NCBI GenBank assembly: GCA_964400875.1
Contig: CAYNWK010000093.1
Coordinates: 1 to 17,101, forward strand
DNA length: 17,101 bases
Source of the DNA: CAYNWK01 sp964400875
GTDB lineage: Bacteria; Chloroflexota; Anaerolineae; Anaerolineales; UBA4823
Direction of reading: 5' to 3'
A model generated the notes under the pieces. It saw only the letters and a program-made list of their open reading frames with translations. It did not search any database and was not told where the DNA came from. This document shows, one piece after another, positions 5,315 to 11,627 of the stretch; the first letter of the stretch is position 1; every line of letters starts with the position of its first letter. The position numbers and the translations under genes are program-made.

Positions 5315-6691
5315 TCACACCTGGGAGAGGTCTACGTGGCGGGTGGCGGCGTTCTCGAACTTCGCCAGGTTGCTGCGGAAGATCAGCTCGACGTTGCCGG
5401 TGGGGCCGTTGCGGTGTTTGGCGATCTTGATCACCGTCACGTTAGGCCTGAGGCTGTCCTGATCGTACATATCCGGCCGGTGGATGAACATGACCACGTC
5501 CGAGTCCTGCTCCAGGGAGCCGGACTCGCGCAGGTCGGAGAGCTGCGGCTCCTTATCGGCGCGCTGCTCGACGGCGCGGGAAAGCTGCGCGGCCGCCAGC
5601 ACCGGCACGTTCAGCTCGCGCGCCAGGATCTTCAAATTGCGTGAAATGTACGAGACCTCCTGCACCCGGTTCTCGATGCGCACGCCCCCGCTCATCAGCT
5701 GCAGGTAATCCACCAGGATCAGGTCCAGGCGGAACTCCATGTGCAGGCGGCGGCACTTAGTGCGCAGCTGCAGCGGTGTCAGCCCGGGGGTATCGTCCAG
5801 GAAGATGCGCGTGTCGCCCAGCACCTCGATGGCGTGCGCAAACAGCGGCCACTGCTCCTCGTCCAGCTGCCCGGTGCGCAGCTGGTGGGTGTCGATGCCG
5901 GTCTCCTGGGCGATCAAACGCTGCACCAGCTGTTCGTTAGCCATTTCCAGCGAGAACACGGCGACGTGTTTTTTGTGGATCTGGGCGGCGTTCTTGGCGG
6001 CCGAGAGCATGAAGGCCGTCTTGCCCATACCGGGACGACCGGCGATGATCAGGAAGTCGGAGGGCTGCATGCCGCCCAGCAAACGGTCGAGGTCAATGAA
6101 GCCGGTGGGCACACCGTAGGTGTCCTCACCGCGGCGCATCAGCTGGTCGATGCGGTCGTAGTAATCGCTGAGCACCTGCGAGATGGGCTGCAAGTCGCGG
6201 GTCAGCCGGCGCTCGCTCACCCCGAAGATGGCCTTCTCGGCCTCGTTCATGGCTTCGTCCAGGCTGGCTTCCTCACGGTAAGCCAGCTTGGCGATCGTGT
6301 TGGCGGCGTCCAGCATGCGGCGTCGCACGGCGGTTTCTTCGACCACCCGGCCGTAGGCTTCAGCGTGCAGCGAGGTGGGCACGTTGTTGATCAGCGCGGT
6401 CAGGTAGGCCGGCCCGCCGATCTCCGCCAGCTGGCCCTTACGATCCAGCTCTTCGGTGACTGTCAGGTAATCGATGGGGCTGCGCTGTTCGTGCAGGTGG
6501 GTGAAGGCTTGCCAGACCCAGCGGTTGCGATGGATGTAGAAATCATCCTCGCGCAAGAACTGGGCGACGTCGTAATACGATTCGGGGTTGATCAACACCG
6601 CGCCCAGGACGGCCTCTTCCGCTTCGCGGCTGTGCGGCACAATTTGGGGGCCTGGAGAAGTGCTGGTTTCAGGTAGCGCAGTTTCGGTCAT
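5315..6691 (-). CDS. dnaB: Replicative DNA helicase DnaB
   Basis: The 458-residue hexameric 5'-3' helicase of the replication fork. The N-terminal domain (about 18-120, starting with SREAEEAVLGAVL) is the primase-interacting region. The RecA-like domain has Walker A GRPGMGKT (218-225), FSLEM (246-250), Walker B LILVDYLQLM (324-333), AAAQLSRAVEQR and the late motif KHRNGPTG, so every diagnostic element is present and the length is normal. The start is ATG 6691; no strong Shine-Dalgarno is visible. It is the first gene of the dnaB/dnaD-like/dnaI-like operon; its TGA stop lies two bases before the preferred start of the next gene. The leader of about 90 nt contains two hairpins (6719-6738 and 6758-6772). 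Confidence 0.98.
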   Translation of the reverse strand: MTETALPETSTSPGPQIVPHSREAEEAVLGAVLINPESYYDVAQFLREDDFYIHRNRWVWQAFTHLHEQRSPIDYLTVTEELDRKGQLAEIGGPAYLTALINNVPTSLHAEAYGRVVEETAVRRRMLDAANTIAKLAYREEASLDEAMNEAEKAIFGVSERRLTRDLQPISQVLSDYYDRIDQLMRRGEDTYGVPTGFIDLDRLLGGMQPSDFLIIAGRPGMGKTAFMLSAAKNAAQIHKKHVAVFSLEMANEQLVQRLIAQETGIDTHQLRTGQLDEEQWPLFAHAIEVLGDTRIFLDDTPGLTPLQLRTKCRRLHMEFRLDLILVDYLQLMSGGVRIENRVQEVSYISRNLKILARELNVPVLAAAQLSRAVEQRADKEPQLSDLRESGSLEQDSDVVMFIHRPDMYDQDSLRPNVTVIKIAKHRNGPTGNVELIFRSNLAKFENAATRHVDLSQV

Positions 6692-6787
6692 ATTCGCTAA
6701 ACCAGGGGTGGTAGGGCGCTGCCCACTAATCCGGGCAGTCTCCGCTTATGTGGGGAACGTCTTTTTCAGACGAGGGTTGTTTTTTTT

Positions 6788-6818
6788 ATTATAGCACAAA
6801 TGTTCGAAAACATATCAA
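6788..6818 (-). promoter_or_regulatory. dnaB operon promoter
   Basis: On the minus strand there is a consensus TATAAT (6793-6788) with an extended TGC just upstream, and TTGATA (6818-6813) 19 bases further upstream. The spacer is long, but an extended -10 tolerates this. A 14-base sequence resembling the Gram-positive SOS box (AGCACAAATGTTCG, 6793-6806) lies in the spacer. Confidence 0.7.
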
Positions 6819-6879
6819 CAGGAGTTACGCAGTTCGCCGGTGAGGTGGGAGTGGCCTGATCAACAAGGTTTTAGTCGAT

Positions 6880-6922
6880 AAAAAAATCCGGGGCGGCCGG
6901 CCTGCTGCCTGGCGCACCCCGG
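6880..6922 (-). terminator. Intrinsic terminator of the bifunctional-nuclease gene
   Basis: The minus strand reads CCGGGG (6922-6917), an inner GC-rich stem, then CCCCGG (6893-6888), then A and seven Us (6886-6880). It lies 23 bases after the stop codon and separates this gene from the dnaB operon. Confidence 0.85.
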
Positions 6923-6944
6923 CACACCGTACACATGGATGAAG

Positions 6945-7541
6945 CTATGCGCCGTTATCTTCGTTATCGTCGTCACCGTCGTCTAAATCATCCTCATCTT
7001 CCAGGTCCTCTTCCTCTTCCCCACCCTCGATCTCCAGACCCTGCAAAAAATCTTCAAACACCGTCAGACGCTCGGGGCTGGTTTCCGCCTCGCCGCCTTC
7101 CCCACCGGCGGCTTCCCCCTCCTGCATATCCTCTTCGGGGACGATGCCGGCCATGTCCATCACCGAGCTGGACACCAGGATAGGCACGTGGGCTCGCACC
7201 GCCAGCGCCAGCGCGTCGGAAGGGCGCGAGTCGATGTTCAATGTCCGGCCGTTCACCTCGGCGACGATGTTGCCGTAGAAGGTATCGTCTCGCAAGGCGA
7301 CGACTTCCACGTGCATCACTTCCGCCTCCAGCTCTCGGAAGACGTTGCGCATCAGGTCATGGGTCAGAGGGCGGGCGACCTCGACTTCTTGTAAGGCGAT
7401 GGTGATCGATTCCGCTTCGTAAACGCCAATCCAGATCGGCAGGTAGCGCTCAGCGTCCCGCTCCCGCAGGATCACGATGCGCTGCTGCGACATCAGACTG
7501 ACGCGTATGCTGTCGATCACCACTTCGACCATGTCGGACAT
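6945..7541 (-). CDS. Bifunctional nuclease family protein (BFN/DUF151)
   Basis: A 198-residue protein. The BFN domain fills residues about 1-125 and shows the family pattern: an N-terminal VVIDSIRVS strand, YLPIWIGVYEAESI, RPLTHDLMRNV, then FYGNIVAEVNGRTLNIDSRPSDALALAVRAHVPILVS, with the conserved SRPSDALALA core. Relatives in plants and Mycobacterium have been reported to have nuclease or stress roles; the function here is not established. The tail (about 130-198) is low complexity and extremely acidic (runs of E and D), probably disordered. The start is ATG 7541, with GGAGG five bases upstream; a TTG at 7553 overlaps that ribosome site and is rejected. It has its own promoter, a structured leader and a terminator. 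Confidence 0.92.
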   Translation of the reverse strand: MSDMVEVVIDSIRVSLMSQQRIVILRERDAERYLPIWIGVYEAESITIALQEVEVARPLTHDLMRNVFRELEAEVMHVEVVALRDDTFYGNIVAEVNGRTLNIDSRPSDALALAVRAHVPILVSSSVMDMAGIVPEEDMQEGEAAGGEGGEAETSPERLTVFEDFLQGLEIEGGEEEEDLEDEDDLDDGDDDNEDNGA

Positions 7542-7566
7542 GCCAGCCTCCAAAGGACGTTTGCTG

Positions 7567-7597
7567 CGTTTCGGGCGAAACGACCCGCACGCGGGTC
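7567..7597 (-). promoter_or_regulatory. Two small hairpins just before the bifunctional-nuclease start
   Basis: CGTTTCG/CGAAACG (7567-7573 with 7576-7582) and GACCCG/CGGGTC (7582-7587 with 7592-7597) lie within 60 bases of the start codon, in the predicted leader. Function is unknown. Confidence 0.4.
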
Positions 7598-7639
7598 TTT
7601 CACCGGCCTTTTCTTCAACCTGGTATTGGCAATCAAAGT

Positions 7640-7678
7640 AAAAAATTCACCGTGAAGAATCTACAGTGAATTCTTCAC
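7640..7678 (-). promoter_or_regulatory. Attenuator-like alternative hairpins in the bifunctional-nuclease leader
   Basis: In the minus-strand RNA GUGAAGAAU (7678-7670) can pair with AUUCUUCAC (7660-7652). Alternatively AAUUCAC (7672-7666) can pair with GUGAAUU (7650-7644), which is followed by UUUU and then ACUUU. The two stems share bases and exclude each other, and the second has terminator geometry. Both are perfect but short and AT-rich. Confidence 0.4.
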
Positions 7679-7699
7679 CCCAGTTCGCTTGCGTTCCGT

Positions 7700-7728
7700 A
7701 TTCTAACATGCCGCTGGCGTAGGCGCAA
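7700..7728 (-). promoter_or_regulatory. Promoter of the bifunctional-nuclease gene
   Basis: The minus strand has TTGCGC (7728-7723), a 17-base spacer, then TAGAAT (7705-7700). It is back to back with the plus-strand promoter at 7765-7793. Confidence 0.6.
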
Positions 7729-7764
7729 CCAAATCGCTTGCACCTGCGATCCCTCCGCAAAAAC

Positions 7765-7793
7765 TTGACTCTCTTCGTCGTATCGGATAAAAT
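7765..7793 (+). promoter_or_regulatory. Promoter of the ribozyme-glutamate synthase transcript
   Basis: TTGACT (7765-7770), exactly 17 bases, then TAAAAT (7788-7793): five of six consensus bases in each box. The predicted transcription start is near 7800, about 22 bases before the ribozyme cleavage site, consistent with the short 5' leader expected for glmS ribozymes. Confidence 0.8.
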
Positions 7794-7821
7794 CAGTGCA
7801 ATTGAATAGCTGGGATAAACT

Positions 7822-8082
7822 AGCGCATGGCCTCTGCCCTTCGGCAGAGGTGACGAGGTGGAGGTTCCCCACTGCGAGGTGGGGTTAAGTCTCGAAGCGA
7901 ACTGAAAGTACGCTCCGGACGAAAATCGAAAGATCAGCGGATGCCTCCCGGGACCGCCAAATCCCGTGTTTGCCCCTCCCGTAAGCAGTGCGACAAACCG
8001 GCGTGGGTGACCCGCCAACAAAACGCCCTGCATTGGCCGCCACAGACGATTTGCGTTTGTGGTCGCTGGCTAATGGAGGGGC
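7822..8082 (+). ncRNA. glmS-class self-cleaving ribozyme/riboswitch, divergent
   Basis: glmS ribozymes bind glucosamine-6-phosphate and cleave their own mRNA. Recognisable parts, compared from memory: cleavage site A7822/G7823 in AGCGCATGG (family AGCGCC-x-GG); P1 CCTCTGCC/GGCAGAGG (7831-7838 with 7843-7850, loop CTTC); the active-site strand TGACGAGGTGGAGGTT (7851-7866); ATCGA at 7925-7929 correctly spaced before AGCGGATGCCTCCCGG (7936-7951). GGAGG (7860-7864) pairs with CCTCC (7944-7948). A P3-like hairpin CGGGA/TCCCG (7949-7966) follows directly. GCCCCTCC (7972-7979) pairs perfectly with GGAGGGGC (8075-8082), enclosing a GC-rich hairpin (8000-8016) and a long one (8040-8062), which gives the 3' boundary. 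Oddities: a ~58-nt insertion (7867-7924), loss of one core pair, and the next gene is not glmS. I considered RNase P, tmRNA and common riboswitches and saw no match. Confidence 0.72.
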
Positions 8083-8103
8083 GTTGCCGTATTAATACCT
8101 CGC

Positions 8104-8127
8104 ACAGGCACGCCTCGGCGTGCTTGT
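8104..8127 (+). promoter_or_regulatory. 10-bp hairpin between ribozyme and gene
   Basis: ACAGGCACGC (8104-8113) pairs with GCGTGCTTGT (8118-8127), with one G-U pair and a CTCG tetraloop. AATAC (8094-8098) and GTATT (8126-8130) could alternatively extend an outer stem. There is no proper U tract after it (ATTGGTTTAATC), so termination would be weak; it could instead protect the 5' end left after cleavage. A 10-bp palindrome, GTATTAATAC, lies at 8089-8098. Confidence 0.5.
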
Positions 8128-8184
8128 ATTGGTTTAATCGCCTGCTCCCCAACCAGGATCTACCTCGACGACCTGGAGGACCGC

Positions 8185-10668
8185 ATGCAGACTCACAGCC
8201 GGTACCACATCCCCATCCAGCCCGCGCCCGCGCCGGAAGGCGGCTATCCCGCCGAGTTCCACCTGGACGACGGCGGCGCCTATGTCAAGTACGGGCACAC
8301 CGTATTCACCGGCAGCGCCCAGCGCGGCGACGAACACTGGACGGCGGAAGTCATCACCCAGACCTGGTTCATGGCCGAGTCCGGGCGCATCCCCATCTCC
8401 GGGGCGGGCTACGGCGGCAAGTTCGCCGGCGAGGGTTTCGAAGGCATCTGGCTGGACATGAGCGAGATCGTCCGCCCGACCCGCGACGGCATCCACGGCC
8501 GCGAGTACATCTCCACCCAGGTTGACCTGGGCGGCGGCGTGATGTCCCTGGAATTCGACGCCCAGGGAGCCCTGGTCACCGAGCTGCCCCCCTCGCTCAG
8601 CCTGCCCATCCCGCTGGTGTTGGGCCCGCTGCTCATGCCGCTTCCCGGGCGCGGCGCGCTGGTCGCCCTGGCGCGGGCCGCCGCCCGGCTGGACACCCTG
8701 GCGCTGATCTACCCGCAGGAGTACGGTGACGACCTGGCCGAATGGCGCGACCACCTGGCGCCGCGCCTCTCCGCCGCTGACCTGGACGCCCTCCCCGACG
8801 ACTGGCGGCCGCGCTACGTGGAGATCGAAGAAGATGATCCCACGCAGGCGCTGGCGACCGCCGCACAGGTTCGCCAGCGCTGGCCCGAGGCGGTCATCGC
8901 CGGCTGCCTGCCCCTGACCTCCGAGGCACCCGACCAGGCCGTCGCCTGGGTCGAAGACGGCCTGGCCGTGATCCACCTGATGGCCGACGAGGTTGCCATG
9001 GATATGGAAGGCGGCTCGCTGGTCGAGAGCTTGCACGCCGTCCATGAGGCCCTGGTGGCCGCGGCCCTGCGCGACCGCGTCCGCCTGGTGAGCAGCGGCG
9101 GCCTGGCCGCCGCCGAGCACGTCGCCAAGACCATCGCCTGCGGCGCGGACCTGGTGGCCATCGACTTCATCCTGCAGGTCGCCTGGGGCTGTTCGCTGTG
9201 GGCCGACAAGGGCAAGTGCCCGGCCGAAAGCGGGGAGCTCGACCCGGACTGGGGCGCCCAGCGGGTGGTCAACCTGGTCAACGCCTGGCGCGACCAGCTG
9301 CTCGAGGCCCTCGGCGCTATGGGCATGCGCGAAGTTCGCCGGCTGCGCGGCGAGGTCGGCCGCACCATCTGGCACAAGACCGAAGAAACCGCCTTCCGCA
9401 AAGCGCTGGGCGGCAGCGCCCCGCAGAGCAGCTACCGGCTGCTGCCCCAGCCGGCCGGCGGCGAAGGCGATTTCCGCTGGCCTACCGCCCTCTTGCTGGC
9501 CTCCCAGCAGCAGGCCCGCACAGGAGAGCCCCCCACTGGCGAGCTCGAATACCGCGTCGGCGCCTCCGACGGCGGTTTCGACCGGCTGGCCTTCGCCTTC
9601 GAGCTCGACCGCGACCCGGCCGATATTCCCGCCGCGGACCCCGATGACTACGACTTGAGTTTGCCGCTCAACCGCCGCGACCCTACCCGCCCGGCGCTGA
9701 CCCTGCCGCTGCCCTGGTACGGCGCGGGCATGTCCTACGGCAGCATCAGCATGCCGGTCATGCTGGCGCGGGTGCGCGCCGCACAGGAGCTCGGCTCCCT
9801 GACCTCCACCGGCGAAGGCGGCTACCCCGAACTGCTCGAGCCTTACGCCGATCACATCATCACCCAGGTGGCGACCGGCCTGTTCGGGGTCAGCGAAGCC
9901 ACCATCCAGCGCGCCCCGGTCGTCGAGATCAAATACGCCCAGGGGGCCAAGCCGGGCCTGGGCGGTCACCTGCTGGGCAACAAGAACACCGCCTCGGTCG
10001 CCCGCATCCGCGAGGCGGTCCAGGGCACCTCCCTGTTCTCCCCCTTCCCCTTCCACAGCGTGTACTCGGTCGAGGACCATAAGAAGCACGTTGACTGGCT
10101 CAAACAGGTCAGCTCGCGCGCCCTGATCAGCGTCAAGGTCTCTACCCCCACCGACGTGGACATGGTCGCCGTCGGTTCGTATTACGCCGGGGCGCATATC
10201 GTTCACCTGGACGGCGCTTACGGCGGCACTGGCGCGGCGCCCGAGATCGCCAAGAAGAACATCGCCATGCCCATCGAGTACGCCCTGCCCAAGGTGCACC
10301 GCTTCCTAGAAGCTGAAGGCATCCGCGACGAGGTCACCCTGATGGCCTCTGGCGGGCTGCGCTCCGCCTGGGACGTGGCCAAGGCCATCGCCCTCGGCGC
10401 CGATGGGGCCATCCTGGGCACCGCCGAACTGGTCGCCATCGGCTGTATCCGGGTCGCCCAGTGCGAGAAAGGGCTCGGCTGCCCCTTCGGGATCACCACC
10501 ACCGACCCGGAGCACGCCAAGCTGATCGACGCGGACGTCGGCTTCGGGCAGATCGTCAACCTGTACCGCAGCTGGGCGCGGCAGCTGGCCGGCATCCTCG
10601 AGATCCTGGGGATGCACTCCGCCGCCGAACTGCGCGGCCGGGGTGATCTCCTCGTCTACCTGGAGTAG
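8185..10668 (+). CDS. Glutamate synthase-type FMN-binding protein, duplicated domain
   Basis: An 827-residue cytosolic protein. The C-terminal half (about 500-827) is a clear glutamate-synthase FMN barrel: GAGMSYGSIS, TGEGGYPE, KYAQGAKPGLGGHLLGNK, SVEDHKKHVDWLK, HLDGAYGGTGAAP, SGGLRSAWDVAKAIALGADG. It would make glutamate from 2-oxoglutarate and transferred ammonia. The cluster cysteines C754, C760 and C766 are spaced Cx5Cx5C rather than the usual Cx5Cx4C. The N-terminal half (about 1-420) includes IVRPTRDGIHGREYIST and a second end-of-barrel segment (SSGGLAAAEHVAKTIACGADLVAID, about 305-330) with only C336 and C345, so it looks like a degenerate duplicate. The amidotransferase and GXGXG domains are absent here and occur in the gene at 12762. 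The start is ATG, with GGAGG five bases upstream. The ribozyme leader suggests control by mRNA cleavage. Confidence 0.88.
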   Translation: MQTHSRYHIPIQPAPAPEGGYPAEFHLDDGGAYVKYGHTVFTGSAQRGDEHWTAEVITQTWFMAESGRIPISGAGYGGKFAGEGFEGIWLDMSEIVRPTRDGIHGREYISTQVDLGGGVMSLEFDAQGALVTELPPSLSLPIPLVLGPLLMPLPGRGALVALARAAARLDTLALIYPQEYGDDLAEWRDHLAPRLSAADLDALPDDWRPRYVEIEEDDPTQALATAAQVRQRWPEAVIAGCLPLTSEAPDQAVAWVEDGLAVIHLMADEVAMDMEGGSLVESLHAVHEALVAAALRDRVRLVSSGGLAAAEHVAKTIACGADLVAIDFILQVAWGCSLWADKGKCPAESGELDPDWGAQRVVNLVNAWRDQLLEALGAMGMREVRRLRGEVGRTIWHKTEETAFRKALGGSAPQSSYRLLPQPAGGEGDFRWPTALLLASQQQARTGEPPTGELEYRVGASDGGFDRLAFAFELDRDPADIPAADPDDYDLSLPLNRRDPTRPALTLPLPWYGAGMSYGSISMPVMLARVRAAQELGSLTSTGEGGYPELLEPYADHIITQVATGLFGVSEATIQRAPVVEIKYAQGAKPGLGGHLLGNKNTASVARIREAVQGTSLFSPFPFHSVYSVEDHKKHVDWLKQVSSRALISVKVSTPTDVDMVAVGSYYAGAHIVHLDGAYGGTGAAPEIAKKNIAMPIEYALPKVHRFLEAEGIRDEVTLMASGGLRSAWDVAKAIALGADGAILGTAELVAIGCIRVAQCEKGLGCPFGITTTDPEHAKLIDADVGFGQIVNLYRSWARQLAGILEILGMHSAAELRGRGDLLVYLE

Positions 10669-10713
10669 GCGCAATACCGCAAGAATCGGGTGGTCTCCGG
10701 CAGCCGTGATGTC

Positions 10714-10719
10714 TATAAT
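10714..10719 (+). promoter_or_regulatory. Possible -10 of the alkyltransferase gene
   Basis: A perfect TATAAT lies 35 bases before the next start codon. The -35 at the right distance (TGGTCT, 10691-10696) is poor, so an activator would be needed; the downstream product contains an AraC-type DNA-binding domain and may regulate itself. Confidence 0.4.
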
Positions 10720-10754
10720 GAAGGCAATTCACGGCCAAATGGAGGAAAGGTGAA

Positions 10755-11618
10755 ATGAATTTGACGATCGTTAGCGACGAGCAGTCCACGGTGGATTACC
10801 AGCGCATCGAGCAGGCCATCCAGTATTTGGAGCAGCACTACCAGGAGCAGCCCAGCCTGGGAGACGTGGCGGCCAGCATCGGATTGAGCGAATACCACTT
10901 CCAGCGGCTGTTCACCCGCTGGGTCGGTGTAAGCCCCAAGCGTTTCCTGCAGTACCTGACCAAGGAGCACGCCAAGCAGCTGCTCGAGCGCTCTGGCGAC
11001 CTGCTGGAAGCCGCTTACGACAGCGGCCTGTCCGGGCCGGGCCGGCTGCACGACCTGTTCGTGTCCACCGAGGCGGTCACGCCCGGCGAGTACAAGCAGC
11101 GCGGCGAGGGGCTGACCATCCGCTACGGCTTCCATCCCACGCCGTTCGGCGAGTGCTTGCTGGCGACCACCGAGCGCGGCATCAGCAACCTGATCTTCGT
11201 GCAGCGGCAGGACCGGGAAGCCGCCGTACGGGAACTGCGCCGGTCCTGGCGGCAGGCGCAGCTGGTGGAGGACCCGGAAGCGACCGCCCCGCTGGCGGAG
11301 CAGCTGGTCGAAAGCCTGCAAGGGGACCCCGAAACGCCGCTGGCGCTCCACCTGACCGGCACCAACTTCCAGATCAAGGTCTGGGAAGCGCTGCTGCGCA
11401 TCCCCCTCGGCTCGGTGACCACCTACGAGGAGATCGCCGCCGCGATCGGCCGGCCGACGGCGGCGCGCGCGGTCAGCAACGCGGTGGGGGCTAATCCCAT
11501 CCCGGTGTTGATCCCCTGCCACCGGGTGATCCGCAAGACCGGCGAGTTCGGCGGGTACCACTACGGCACCGCCCGCAAGAAGGCTTTGCTGGGCTGGGAA
11601 ATGGCCCACGCCGGGTGA
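10755..11618 (+). CDS. AraC-type HTH / O6-alkylguanine-DNA alkyltransferase fusion (Ada-like)
   Basis: A 287-residue DNA-repair protein. Residues about 10-105 form an AraC-type double helix-turn-helix (SLGDVAASIGLSEYHFQRLF...PKRFLQYL). Residues about 115-195 are the alkyltransferase N-terminal domain, and the C-terminal domain contains TNFQIKVWEALLRIPLG, the recognition helix AARAVSNAVGANP and the active site IPCHRVI with acceptor C255. It would remove O6-alkyl groups from guanine by suicidal transfer. E. coli Ada also has an N-terminal zinc/Cys methylphosphotriester sensor; that is missing here, so the HTH has no obvious methylation switch. GGAGG lies nine bases before ATG 10755. The next gene begins nine bases after its stop and is probably cotranscribed. 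Confidence 0.93.
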   Translation: MNLTIVSDEQSTVDYQRIEQAIQYLEQHYQEQPSLGDVAASIGLSEYHFQRLFTRWVGVSPKRFLQYLTKEHAKQLLERSGDLLEAAYDSGLSGPGRLHDLFVSTEAVTPGEYKQRGEGLTIRYGFHPTPFGECLLATTERGISNLIFVQRQDREAAVRELRRSWRQAQLVEDPEATAPLAEQLVESLQGDPETPLALHLTGTNFQIKVWEALLRIPLGSVTTYEEIAAAIGRPTAARAVSNAVGANPIPVLIPCHRVIRKTGEFGGYHYGTARKKALLGWEMAHAG

Positions 11619-11627
11619 GGGCTTGAG

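Noticed and set aside
7542..7553. TTG start of the bifunctional-nuclease gene at 7553
   Set aside because: The codon overlaps the GGAGG that serves ATG 7541.
7822..8082. RNase P RNA, tmRNA, cobalamin or molybdenum-cofactor riboswitch
   Set aside because: The hallmark sequences of these RNAs are missing, while several separate glmS core strands occur in the right order and spacing.
7941..8525. 194-codon plus-strand frame through the ribozyme
   Set aside because: Out of frame with the FMN protein and running through paired RNA elements; it begins inside the conserved GCGGATGCC strand.
8134..10299. 721-codon open frame on the minus strand opposite the FMN protein gene
   Set aside because: It is antisense to a gene with clear conserved motifs and has no recognisable domain; long antisense frames are expected in GC-rich coding DNA.
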